Part shown: one piece after another, positions 25,252 to 31,576 of the stretch
Position numbering within the stretch: position 1 is the first letter of the stretch
Layout of the letters: every line of letters begins with the position of its first letter
IMG/VR virus record: IMGVR_UViG_3300025108_000127
Coordinates: 1 to 40,905 of that record
DNA from: a virus
Length of the DNA: 40,905 nucleotides
Direction: 5' to 3' (one strand)
Position numbers and translations under genes: made by a program
Notes under the pieces: model-generated
Database searches by the model: none
Told to the model about the DNA's origin: nothing
The model's input: the letters and a program-made list of their open reading frames with translations, nothing else

Positions 25252-26801
25252 GCATCTATTTCTTGTTTGTACAAATCGACGATTTTAGTGTGGTTGTCTA
25301 TGTTAGACCGCAACATCTTGTATAGCTTGCGCTCTACTTCGCTGCCCTCTATGTGCACCACAGTCATTGGGTTGTGCTGCCCCGGCCTGTCGATACGTGC
25401 GTTGGCTTGTAGGTAAGTCTCCACGCTAGTTACGGGGGCGTACCATATTATTGTGTTAGCAGCGGTTAGCGTGAGGCCGTGCGAGGCTGCCTGTGGCTGA
25501 ATGATAAGCACTTTAATTTTATCTGTGGTCTGGAAGTCTTTGATTATCTCACTGCGTTTGTTCACCGACACCTTGCCTGAGATTACCTCTGCGCTGATCT
25601 TATGCTTTGCACAAAACTCTCTGAGCAATTCAATAGTGTGGGTGAAGGGCACGAATACAAGCACTTTGTGTGACGATTCATCTATTACTTCTCTAATAAC
25701 CTTTAGCCTGTTGCTAACGTCAAACTCAATAACCTCACGGTCGTCAGAGTACACAGCGCCACCTGATATTTGCAGGAGCTTGTTGAGGTTAGTTGCGGCA
25801 TTCACTGAAGTGACTTGCTCTCCGTCTGCCTCCATTATCATTCGGTCTTTTAACTGTTTGTAGTACGAAGCTTGCTGCTTAGTTAGCGGGGCTTCCCTGT
25901 CTACGAAAGTAACCTTTGGCAGGTCGAGGCACTCTTCCTTGCGGAACCTTATCGCCGGTTGCAACGCAGCGTGCACTGTTTCGCTAGCGTCAGGTTTAGG
26001 GCGCCAAGTATATTGTGATACTTTATACATCACCTTGTCTTTGAACTGCCCGAAGTACTGGGGTACGTTATTGGGTGCAACTAGCTTAGCTAGTCCGAAG
26101 GCATCGGTGGGCGCTTGTGCTGCGGGAGTACCAGTAAGCATCCATAACCAATCCACTCCCTTGCACAGATCGCGCAGTACCTTCCAACGGTTCGTCTGTG
26201 CATTCTTGTAGGCGCTAGCCTCATCCACCACAATTAGATCAAAGCCGCCTTTTTCTATCTCTTCTTTTACTACAGCCACGCCGTCGAAGTTTATGATGAC
26301 AAACTCTGACCCTGCGTTGATTATCTTCTTGCGTGTCGCAGAAGCGCCGTGCGCTACAGAACAAGAGCGGTGCATAGCAAACTTAAACAAATCTTCCTGC
26401 CATGCTGATTTCATAATAGACAGAGGGCATATAACCAGTACGCGGTTAATGACTCCTTGCTGCATCAGGTAGTCTGCTGCCCATATTACAGAAGCAGTTT
26501 TGCCTGTGCCCTGCTCGTTAAAACAAAACGCTTTCTTGTTTAGAGTAAGAAAGGAGGCTGTCTTCTTCTGGTGTGCAAACGGATCAAAGCGCCCCGACCA
26601 CTCGTACTCCCTGCCTATGGGCGACGGCACGTCTTTTACACCCAAACTGTTCAGAACTTGAGCTTCATGCAGCCTCCATGGCAGGGCTAGCTTAAAGTAG
26701 CCGTCGTCTTGCTCAGCTACTTTGTAGTTTTTTACGCGTTCGGTTATAAGGTGGGGGCGCTTAGTCTTTACCACCATCGCTCGGTTGTTTACTATCTTCA
26801 T
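25248..26801 (-). CDS. SNF2/superfamily 2 DNA helicase
   Basis: 517 residues with the complete SF2 set: Walker A NEQGTGKT (residues 95-102, Lys101), VLVICPLSIM (motif Ia, 121-130), VVDEAS (motif II, 191-196), MLTGTPAAQ (motif III, 221-229), VLVFVPFTHT (motif IV), and QANARIDRPGQ (motif VI, 465-475). The DEAS box and GQ-ending motif VI place it with the compact SNF2-like helicases common in phage replication operons. It probably translocates on dsDNA to remodel replication or recombination intermediates. It overlaps the HNH-like gene start by four bases, and its stop lies inside the next promoter. Confidence 0.9.
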   Translation of the reverse strand: MKIVNNRAMVVKTKRPHLITERVKNYKVAEQDDGYFKLALPWRLHEAQVLNSLGVKDVPSPIGREYEWSGRFDPFAHQKKTASFLTLNKKAFCFNEQGTGKTASVIWAADYLMQQGVINRVLVICPLSIMKSAWQEDLFKFAMHRSCSVAHGASATRKKIINAGSEFVIINFDGVAVVKEEIEKGGFDLIVVDEASAYKNAQTNRWKVLRDLCKGVDWLWMLTGTPAAQAPTDAFGLAKLVAPNNVPQYFGQFKDKVMYKVSQYTWRPKPDASETVHAALQPAIRFRKEECLDLPKVTFVDREAPLTKQQASYYKQLKDRMIMEADGEQVTSVNAATNLNKLLQISGGAVYSDDREVIEFDVSNRLKVIREVIDESSHKVLVFVPFTHTIELLREFCAKHKISAEVISGKVSVNKRSEIIKDFQTTDKIKVLIIQPQAASHGLTLTAANTIIWYAPVTSVETYLQANARIDRPGQHNPMTVVHIEGSEVERKLYKMLRSNIDNHTKIVDLYKQEIDA

Positions 26802-27103
26802 GCTTTAGAGGTCTTCTTTTTCTTGCGCTCGCGGTCGCTAGTTTCAGATACAAGGTTGCCTTTTGAGTCCCGCTTGAAAGAGCGGTTGCGGCTCGCTGTC
26901 TCTACCTTAGTACCGTCAGAGTTCTTGCCGCCTTTATCCATAGCCTTCTTGTGCGCTACGTCTTTGCCGTCACCCTTGCTAACCTTGCCTTCCCGCTCAG
27001 CCTTGCGGCGAGCAGCGTTGCGCGCGGCACGCTTTTTCTTTTGCTCTTCGGTGCCTTGGTACTTAGCATACTCGGCTTTGTAATCGCGTTTACTCTTCGT
27101 CAT
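26798..27103 (-). CDS. Basic HNH-like protein, His site partly degenerate
   Basis: 101 residues, about a third Lys/Arg. It starts YKAEYAKYQGTEEQKKKRAA and has a core GDGKDVAHKKAMDKGGKNSD followed by NRSFKRDS. In HNH nucleases of phage the corresponding core is D-V-D-H-K ... N ... L-R-V ... N-R-S-F, so this is an HNH relative in which the usual DVDH reads DVAH and the leucine-rich segment reads GTKVETAS. It may be a DNA-binding remnant or a divergent nuclease. Located between the SF2 helicase and a Cys/His protein in the replication operon, overlapping both. Confidence 0.6.
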   Translation of the reverse strand: MTKSKRDYKAEYAKYQGTEEQKKKRAARNAARRKAEREGKVSKGDGKDVAHKKAMDKGGKNSDGTKVETASRNRSFKRDSKGNLVSETSDRERKKKKTSKA

Positions 27104-27458
27104 GGTAATTCCAGTCCTTTTCTCTGTTACTTAACCGTCTACCCACCCTATGATTTGCTTCAAGGGCGTCTTTTATTAACTGCATGCCCCACTCGGCTGC
27201 GCACTCGGGATGAAAGTAAAAAGTTAGCATTCTGCTGGGATATTCTTTTCTATGATTAATGTTTTCTTGTATAGCTAATTTCACTACTGGCGGAAACATA
27301 GCATATATTGTTTGCAGGGGGAGGTGCGCGTCCCAAACTACATGCGCATCCCCTTGTTCTATTGCATGCCTAAACCCGCAGTTGGGGTAGAAGCATGTTT
27401 CTGATGTTGCTTTATCCCAAGGGACTAAGGTGTCAGCGTCTTTTTCACGTGCCGTCAT
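27090..27458 (-). CDS. Hypothetical Cys/His protein, possible zinc binding
   Basis: 122 residues. A possible zinc site is formed by ETCFYPNCGFRHAI (Cys22, Cys27 and His31) together with FYFHPECAAEWG later in the chain (about residues 80-91). The centre is hydrophobic and helical (LPLQTIYAMFPPVVKLAI). It overlaps the downstream HNH-like gene by 14 bases and follows a PD-(D/E)XK gene after four bases. No family recognised; an auxiliary role in DNA metabolism is suggested only by its neighbours. Confidence 0.65.
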   Translation of the reverse strand: MTAREKDADTLVPWDKATSETCFYPNCGFRHAIEQGDAHVVWDAHLPLQTIYAMFPPVVKLAIQENINHRKEYPSRMLTFYFHPECAAEWGMQLIKDALEANHRVGRRLSNREKDWNYHDEE

Positions 27459-27462
27459 TAGC

Positions 27463-27888
27463 TTACCCTTGACGTAATTTTTTAAACTTTTCCATAGGTA
27501 TGTACACGCATTCCTCTACATCAAGCGCGTCTCCTCTGTCGGTTCGTCCTCCTTCGCCTGATTCGTACGTGTCTTCAATCTTAGCTACCATAAGAACGTC
27601 AGTAAACTGTACGAACAGTAAGGCGGGTACTTTTAAAGCCGAGGACAACTCTAGCATCGCTCTGTGCTTTGCAGCGCTTAACATATAAGTCGGGTACTTA
27701 TCATGTGCGTTAGTGCGTACCTTAAGCTCTGCTACTGCGTAAAGCGTGTTGTTGGCGGTGCATATTAACCTATCAACCACACTTAACGGGGGCAATTTTA
27801 CACACACGGCTTTGTGTGTAGTCTCAAAAGTTTTAAACACTTCGTGCTCTTTCATTAAGTCTTCTTGCTTCTCGTATATAGGTCGCAT
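27463..27888 (-). CDS. PD-(D/E)XK-like nuclease
   Basis: 141 residues. The core VVDRLICTANNTLYAVAELK gives Asp39, then Glu54-Leu-Lys56, the spacing expected for a PD-(D/E)XK nuclease. It is followed by a helix (YPTYMLSAAKHRAMLELSSA) and strand (PALLFVQFTD) as in the Holliday-resolvase-like fold. It probably cuts branched or host DNA during replication and recombination. The ATG overlaps the stop of the Cas4-like nuclease upstream (TAATG at 27886-27890 on the minus strand), which suggests the two are made together. Confidence 0.72.
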   Translation of the reverse strand: MRPIYEKQEDLMKEHEVFKTFETTHKAVCVKLPPLSVVDRLICTANNTLYAVAELKVRTNAHDKYPTYMLSAAKHRAMLELSSALKVPALLFVQFTDVLMVAKIEDTYESGEGGRTDRGDALDVEECVYIPMEKFKKLRQG

Positions 27889-28553
27889 TATCTTCTCCTG
27901 TTATGCTCACAGCTAGTAACCGGACAGAACGCACACAGCGGCCCGTCGATTGCATTCCACACATCGTTTTCTTGTGCTACTTCTAGTCTTTCTAGCTCAT
28001 CATTGAACACACTTAAGTACGACTTATACATATCTACGGTGTGCTTTTTTTGTATGAACTCATTGCTTACTACATATGCTAACGCAGACTTAATGACTTT
28101 TACTTCGGGGTAATTAACAAACGTAGCGCCCGCCATTAAGTCAAGCTGTTTGGTGTCGGCGTACTTAGCGTTCTTACCTGTCTTGTAATCTATAAGGTAA
28201 GCCTTATCGCCGTTTACTATTAACAAGTCGACAATGCCGCGCCACCAAACGTCTTTGGCAAAGAACGTAGTAGGTTTGAAAGCGTTGTCCTCCTTAGCCA
28301 CAGCCATGCGTATTTCGCAATGCTTCTCGCCTTCGATACGGTTAAACGCATCTAGGATTTTCTTAACGTAGTCAAACTTAGCGGGGATAGGCTCGCCGTC
28401 TCTTATGTAGTGCTCGGCAGCTTTATGCACTTCGTTGCCATAGAAAGTCGCAGCGTTACCTTTATCTTTAACATCCTTAGCTACTTTTAGATGGTAGTAT
28501 TTCTTAGGACATTGCTTGAACGTGCTTATGCTGCTGTAAGACCAAGCTGTCAT
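27888..28553 (-). CDS. Cas4/RecB-like exonuclease with predicted Fe-S cluster
   Basis: 221 residues of the PD-(D/E)XK RecB/Cas4 superfamily (PF12705-like). Visible motifs: STFKQCPKKYY with Cys15, GNEVHKAAEHY with His43, RGIVDLL with Asp109, and LIDYKTGK with Asp122 and Lys124. Three C-terminal Cys (207, 210, 215; PLCAFCPVTSCEH) plus Cys15 match the four-Cys iron-sulphur arrangement of Cas4 and AddB. It is expected to be an ssDNA exonuclease acting in phage recombination or host DNA breakdown. There is no CRISPR array or cas1 nearby. The start overlaps the SNase-like gene stop (ATGA). Confidence 0.88.
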   Translation of the reverse strand: MTAWSYSSISTFKQCPKKYYHLKVAKDVKDKGNAATFYGNEVHKAAEHYIRDGEPIPAKFDYVKKILDAFNRIEGEKHCEIRMAVAKEDNAFKPTTFFAKDVWWRGIVDLLIVNGDKAYLIDYKTGKNAKYADTKQLDLMAGATFVNYPEVKVIKSALAYVVSNEFIQKKHTVDMYKSYLSVFNDELERLEVAQENDVWNAIDGPLCAFCPVTSCEHNRRR

Positions 28554-28957
28554 AGGAGACCCTTCTCTTTTAGAATTTCGTAGTTCGCTTCGTGCTGGGG
28601 CTTTGTAATGTACTTGCCCTCACCGTTATAAGTTATGGCTAGGTTTTCGCTTACTAAAGCAGCATTAATAGTTAGCGTGCCCTCTATAGTTATAACTCCG
28701 AGGTAGCGTCCGTACTTGCCCTTGTCTCTCGTGGAGAGTTTGTAGGTTCCCCCGACGTGTAAGGCTCTCTCGACAAACTCCTTCGCCAAGAATCCGGCTT
28801 TCTTTTCGAGAGCATTTCGTGTGCGGCACTCTGGAGTATCAATACCATACAGACGAATGCGCTCACCGCACTTCCAAGTATCAAAGCCAAGGTCAATATC
28901 CACATCGACTGTATCTCCGTCCACGACCCTTACGATCTTGCAGTTATACTCGTACAT
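28550..28957 (-). CDS. Thermonuclease-like (SNase fold) nuclease
   Basis: 135 residues, SNase domain (PF00565) over most of its length. Key residues appear in canonical order: VVDGDTV (Asp13, Asp15), RLYGIDTPE (Arg35, Asp40, Glu43) and KYGRYLG (Arg84). Both Arg and the Glu expected for catalysis are present. It has no signal peptide, so it should act in the cytoplasm, perhaps on host DNA or RNA. Encoded between a zinc-ribbon microgene (14-base overlap) and the Cas4-like nuclease (ATGA overlap). Confidence 0.9.
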   Translation of the reverse strand: MYEYNCKIVRVVDGDTVDVDIDLGFDTWKCGERIRLYGIDTPECRTRNALEKKAGFLAKEFVERALHVGGTYKLSTRDKGKYGRYLGVITIEGTLTINAALVSENLAITYNGEGKYITKPQHEANYEILKEKGLL

Positions 28958-29099
28958 TAGTTTGGCCTTTTGGTTTCTTCCACAACGTGCTGCACTTAAC
29001 TACTGTTTCTTTGCAGTCGGGGCAGAACATAGAAATCTTACTTGCCCCGTAGGAACCACACACATCACACCGTGGGCCATTCATTTTTTGTTTAGCCAT
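28944..29099 (-). CDS. 51-aa zinc-ribbon microprotein
   Basis: 51 residues. It has two CxxC knuckles (Cys11/Cys14 in RCDVCGSYGA and Cys26/Cys29 in MFCPDCKE) and a basic tail (TLWKKPKGQTN). This is a classic zinc ribbon. Its ATG overlaps the stop of the gene upstream (TAATG), and its 3' end overlaps the SNase gene by 14 bases, in keeping with a tightly coupled operon. It may bind nucleic acid or modify a host factor. Confidence 0.75.
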   Translation of the reverse strand: MAKQKMNGPRCDVCGSYGASKISMFCPDCKETVVKCSTLWKKPKGQTNVRV

Positions 29100-29320
29100 T
29101 AGAAAACTCTCCACAATATATAAGTGCCGTCTTTTTGTTTGCGCATCGTTGCGCCCATGTCGTGCCTACTAAGCAGCATCTGAGCCGCTTTAGCTGCTAA
29201 CAAGTTTTTCAGCTTTACGCTGTCGCCCTTTTTCATTTCAAGCAACGGTTCATACTTAGAAGTCGGCCCTGCTTTTAGAGTAGTAGGTACAGGCACATCG
29301 CTTCTTATTTCTAACTCCAT
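29099..29320 (-). CDS. Small conserved phage protein (GDS / WRV motif type)
   Basis: 73 residues with the order KYEPLLEMKKGDSVKLKN, a helical AAKAAQMLL, and a closing KDGTYILWRVF. This layout (P...Y...M..GDS ... helix ... DG...WRV) is shared by short phage proteins of unknown function, which I recall as DUF7303-like. It is translated just after the Lys/Glu-rich gene at 29323-29577 and its stop overlaps the zinc-ribbon start. Confidence 0.65.
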   Translation of the reverse strand: MELEIRSDVPVPTTLKAGPTSKYEPLLEMKKGDSVKLKNLLAAKAAQMLLSRHDMGATMRKQKDGTYILWRVF

Positions 29321-29322
29321 AT

Positions 29323-29577
29323 TTACTCCTCCCCTTTCTTGCGCGGCACGAACCCGCCTATTGTTCTTTTTATTGGGTCAGTTAGCGAGTCGGACGAAAA
29401 ACTTACTCCGTGCTTGCGCTTTTTCCTACCATCAACATCGGTTTCAGTGTAAGCATTGCGGGGGCACTGAGTTATCTTCCCACCTTTAGCCTCGAACTCT
29501 GCTATCTGTTTCTCTAACTCTTTGCGTAATCGCTCACGTTCTTCGGCGGTCATCACGTCGATTCTGGTAGTAGTCAT
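29323..29577 (-). CDS. Small charged protein with GGKI motif
   Basis: 84 residues: an N-terminal helix (TAEERERLRKELEKQIAEFE), then AKGGKITQCPRNAY, then a basic region (GRKKRKHG). Short phage proteins with a helix followed by a GGKI-x-x-x-P motif are sometimes labelled transcriptional regulators; the basis is weak. The start overlaps the SleB-like stop (TAATG). Confidence 0.6.
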   Translation of the reverse strand: MTTTRIDVMTAEERERLRKELEKQIAEFEAKGGKITQCPRNAYTETDVDGRKKRKHGVSFSSDSLTDPIKRTIGGFVPRKKGEE

Positions 29578-29981
29578 TAGTTAATGCCCTTGTAAAACAC
29601 ATGCTTGTGTATCTTGGTTGTTACTTCTCCGGTGTAAGCCCACTGGGGGAACACCTTTGTACTATGATAATGGGTCGCGCCATCTGTAACGTCATCCACC
29701 AAACCGCTTAGGTGCGCAATGTACAGCGCGTTAAACCAAGCCTGCCTGTTGTGTGGGTTGTCGCTCTTGCCGTCACAGTAAAAACTAAACTGGCATTTGT
29801 GCCGGATAGGAAACCCATTCCAGTAGTACCCTTGCTTAACCACGTCACACGCATTGTCTGGGTAACGTGGGTCTTCAATTCTGTTTTGTATTACTTGAGC
29901 AACTGCAATTTGTCCGGCATCGGGTTCGCCCCGGGCCTCAAAGTAAACTGCAAGTGCCACGCACATTAGGGAAGGCGTCAT
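29577..29981 (-). CDS. SleB-type cell wall hydrolase
   Basis: 134 residues covering a Hydrolase_2/SleB domain (PF07486), a lytic-transglycosylase-like peptidoglycan hydrolase. The signature is complete: catalytic Glu15 in VYFEARGEP, GQIAVAQVIQNRI, CQFSFYCDGKSD, DVTDGATHYHS and TKIHKHVFYKG. It has no signal peptide. It lies in the leftward replication block, far from the T4-type lysozyme, so the phage encodes two separate lysins plus a virion transglycosylase. It may act early or be exported differently; the arrangement is unusual but I cannot assign a stage. Confidence 0.88.
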   Translation of the reverse strand: MTPSLMCVALAVYFEARGEPDAGQIAVAQVIQNRIEDPRYPDNACDVVKQGYYWNGFPIRHKCQFSFYCDGKSDNPHNRQAWFNALYIAHLSGLVDDVTDGATHYHSTKVFPQWAYTGEVTTKIHKHVFYKGIN

Positions 29982-29993
29982 GGCTTCCTCCTA

Positions 29994-30509
29994 CTAGTGT
30001 ATTGTTTGTTCTTCTATCTCGTACTCGTAGTTAACGGTTTCTTCGTTAGTGGAAAACGGTCCTGCGCCGTTAGTTAAATGGAACTTCATAGCCACAGCCG
30101 TGTGCGGAGACATAGTTATTACTGCGTCTACTTCAGGGTGCATAACGGGCGTGGCTTCTAGTAAGTTACTAATCAACTGGCTGCCGTGCCCTCTCTGATA
30201 AGACCAGATTGAGTAAGGACATAGCACTGTACCTAATGCGCCGTGCATAGCCTCTCTTTCTTCTAGTGCTTCTTCTATATCAGTAAGCCTGCCTGCGGCT
30301 ATAAACTTTAACTGCGTCTCGGACTGCGGTACAAACCTACATACCACTACACAAACAACTGCGGCTATCTCACCTGTCTCGTCGTTCACTTCTGCGTAGA
30401 CATGAAACGGGTCTTCAAACCGCACGCTGTCGTCTTTAAACATGTTCGGCCTTACTGGGTCATCTTCTATTAAATACAGATGATCTGCGGCGTTACACTT
30501 TATCAGCAT
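29994..30509 (-). CDS. Malonyl-CoA decarboxylase/GNAT-like protein
   Basis: 171 residues from ATG 30509, chosen because AGGAG lies seven bases upstream; the TTG two codons earlier is less likely. Residues about 98-163 follow the C-terminal GNAT-fold domain of malonyl-CoA decarboxylase in order: PYSIWSYQRGHGSQLISNLL, then ITMSP, then VAMKFHLTNGA, then NEETVNYEYEIEE. In the enzyme the Ser of T-L-S-P and the His of F-H-L are catalytic; both have counterparts here (about Ser134, His144). The region between them is shortened by about 90 residues. Substrate is unknown, and an acyltransferase role is as likely as decarboxylation. Confidence 0.6.
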   Translation of the reverse strand: MLIKCNAADHLYLIEDDPVRPNMFKDDSVRFEDPFHVYAEVNDETGEIAAVVCVVVCRFVPQSETQLKFIAAGRLTDIEEALEEREAMHGALGTVLCPYSIWSYQRGHGSQLISNLLEATPVMHPEVDAVITMSPHTAVAMKFHLTNGAGPFSTNEETVNYEYEIEEQTIH

Positions 30510-30621
30510 CTTCAAACTCCTGAAGGATGGCTTCTAGCTTTTCTACTGCTTCGCTAGCTCGTTGCAACAAAGCCATAATCTCCTCTGCATCTGCGCCATC
30601 GACTTCGATTGTTATTTTCAT
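30493..30621 (-). CDS. 42-aa acidic helical microprotein
   Basis: 42 residues, mostly one amphipathic helix (AEEIMALLQRASEAVEKLEA) after a short strand (KITIEVDG). The ATG overlaps the DUF3310 stop (ATGA) and the 3' end carries the Shine-Dalgarno of the GNAT-like gene. Tight coupling on both sides supports translation. Confidence 0.6.
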   Translation of the reverse strand: MKITIEVDGADAEEIMALLQRASEAVEKLEAILQEFEDADKV

Positions 30622-30875
30622 TTGACGTTATGTATCTCAATTAGCAGGTCGATGCAGTGCTTCGCCTTTTCCAAGTCCGATAAGGGTTGCCCCTTTAACT
30701 TCCAACGCGTAATGTATTTCACTACGTTACCTTCTAGCAGGGACAAGCCGTTCTTCTCTGCGTACTCGGCAGGTTGGATCGCCATGTTCTTATAGTGAGT
30801 CCCGCCCGTCTGTTTTTGGAGCGGTGTCTGTTCCGGCATCGGGTCGGTCGGTTTTGCCATCTGTGCTGTCAGCAT
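30618..30875 (-). CDS. DUF3310 domain protein
   Basis: 85 residues from ATG 30875, which follows AGGAG by about ten bases; an upstream ATG (30977) would make the N-terminus an out-of-family basic extension overlapping another gene. The DUF3310 signature is clear: GGTHYKNMAIQPAEY, then LLEGNVVKYITRWKLKG, then LEKAKHCIDLLIEIH. DUF3310 is a short helical domain common in phage nucleotide-metabolism genes; its activity is not known to me. It overlaps the Lys-rich gene upstream in a different frame. Confidence 0.8.
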   Translation of the reverse strand: MLTAQMAKPTDPMPEQTPLQKQTGGTHYKNMAIQPAEYAEKNGLSLLEGNVVKYITRWKLKGQPLSDLEKAKHCIDLLIEIHNVK

Positions 30876-30981
30876 TCTTTTGCTTCTCCTGTTTTTGTTT
30901 CTCAAAGATTTTTGCCCAGTTCTCCCCGAAGTCTTTAGCAGGGATAAGGGATGGTCTACGTCTACTACCTTTGCCACTCAT
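30790..30981 (-). CDS. Small basic phage protein (MSGKGS type)
   Basis: 63 residues from ATG 30981. The first 33 residues (SGKGSRRRPSLIPAKDFGEN, then WAKIFEK) match a small phage protein type that begins [MS]-GKGS-x-x-R-P and has an x-F-x-x-x-W-x-x-I-F helix. The tail is polar and Asp/Thr-rich. It shares 86 bases with the DUF3310 gene in another frame, one of the larger overlaps in the window. A longer start with MGGRGL is possible but has no better ribosome site. Confidence 0.65.
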   Translation of the reverse strand: MSGKGSRRRPSLIPAKDFGENWAKIFEKQKQEKQKNADSTDGKTDRPDAGTDTAPKTDGRDSL

Positions 30982-31121
30982 TAGTCCTCGTCCTCCCAAT
31001 CCATCGAGTCAGCTAACCACTCTTTCCGCGCTTGCTCTTTATCAAACGGGTCTTCGTAGTCTTCTTCGAGCGTGGTCAGGTACCGATTGAGATCAGCTAT
31101 TACTGGGTCTTTATCATTCAT
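30981..31121 (-). CDS. 46-aa acidic microprotein
   Basis: 46 residues, strongly acidic (LEEDYEDPFDKEQARKEWLA, ending MDWEDED). The start lies inside the end of the upstream gene and the stop shares bases with the next ATG (TAATG at 30979-30983 on the minus strand). Acidic early phage proteins of this size often bind host enzymes, but nothing specific can be said. Confidence 0.6.
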   Translation of the reverse strand: MNDKDPVIADLNRYLTTLEEDYEDPFDKEQARKEWLADSMDWEDED

Positions 31122-31365
31122 TGGCGTGCCCCATGCTTTTCTGGCGTAACTTATTTATAAGTTCACTGTTGGTTGTTGAGCCTACGGTTGTTTTCCAATC
31201 TCCTTCGGGAGGAATAGTTTTGTGCATAATTACAAGAGTTGCTTCGTCCCCATCAAACGCGTCGAACAGTTCAAACCCATCGGCAGATTTTTTATTTAAG
31301 TAGTCTTGCAGCTCACTGGGAACGACATGTTGTACGCTCCATTCAACATTTTTAACTAAACTCAT
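31114..31365 (-). CDS. Hypothetical protein, one small alpha/beta domain
   Basis: 83 residues. The first 50 (VEWSVQHVVPSELQDYLNKK, then DGFELFDAF and ATLVIMHKT) form a strand-helix-strand-strand unit like the DUF4177 type of small fold. The remainder is polar. It opens the run of small genes downstream of the polymerase, with GGAG eight bases before the ATG (TTTTGGAGAATAGATATG). No motif gives a function. Confidence 0.6.
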   Translation of the reverse strand: MSLVKNVEWSVQHVVPSELQDYLNKKSADGFELFDAFDGDEATLVIMHKTIPPEGDWKTTVGSTTNSELINKLRQKSMGHANE

Positions 31366-31576
31366 ATCTATTCTCCAAAATTAATAAAGGCCCGTAGCGT
31401 GGGCTAGCCGGTGTACACACAGTGCGGAGAACGACGAACCAAGCGCGCTTCGCAGCGGGCTAGGACGAGTGATGATTGCTCCTGTTGTACACTGCGGGTG
31501 TTGTGGTCATGATGAAACCTACCCACCGCCCGCTGGGGTATGCGGGGGGAAAAACACACAAAAACCCCCGCGAAAC
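31366..31576 (-). ncRNA. Structured intergenic leader, candidate ncRNA
   Basis: 211 bases between the polymerase stop and the next gene, GC-richer than the surroundings and without a convincing ORF. Directly after the polymerase stop a 7-bp GC stem (31542-31548 with 31565-31571) encloses a U-rich 16-base loop. Further on, 31453-31460 and 31528-31535 are perfectly complementary over 8 bases (CAGCGGGC/GCCCGCTG), and GGCTAGCC and GTGTACAC palindromes follow. No tRNA signature and no Rho-independent U-tract. It could be a 3' stabiliser, a riboregulator or a processed small RNA; evidence is structural only. Confidence 0.35.

Noticed and set aside
27888-28553. CRISPR-associated Cas4
   Set aside because: The domain is shared by phage recombination nucleases and the window has no array or adaptation genes.
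31542-31571. Rho-independent terminator after the polymerase
   Set aside because: The GC stem is present but no T-tract follows on the minus strand; the T-runs are in the loop.
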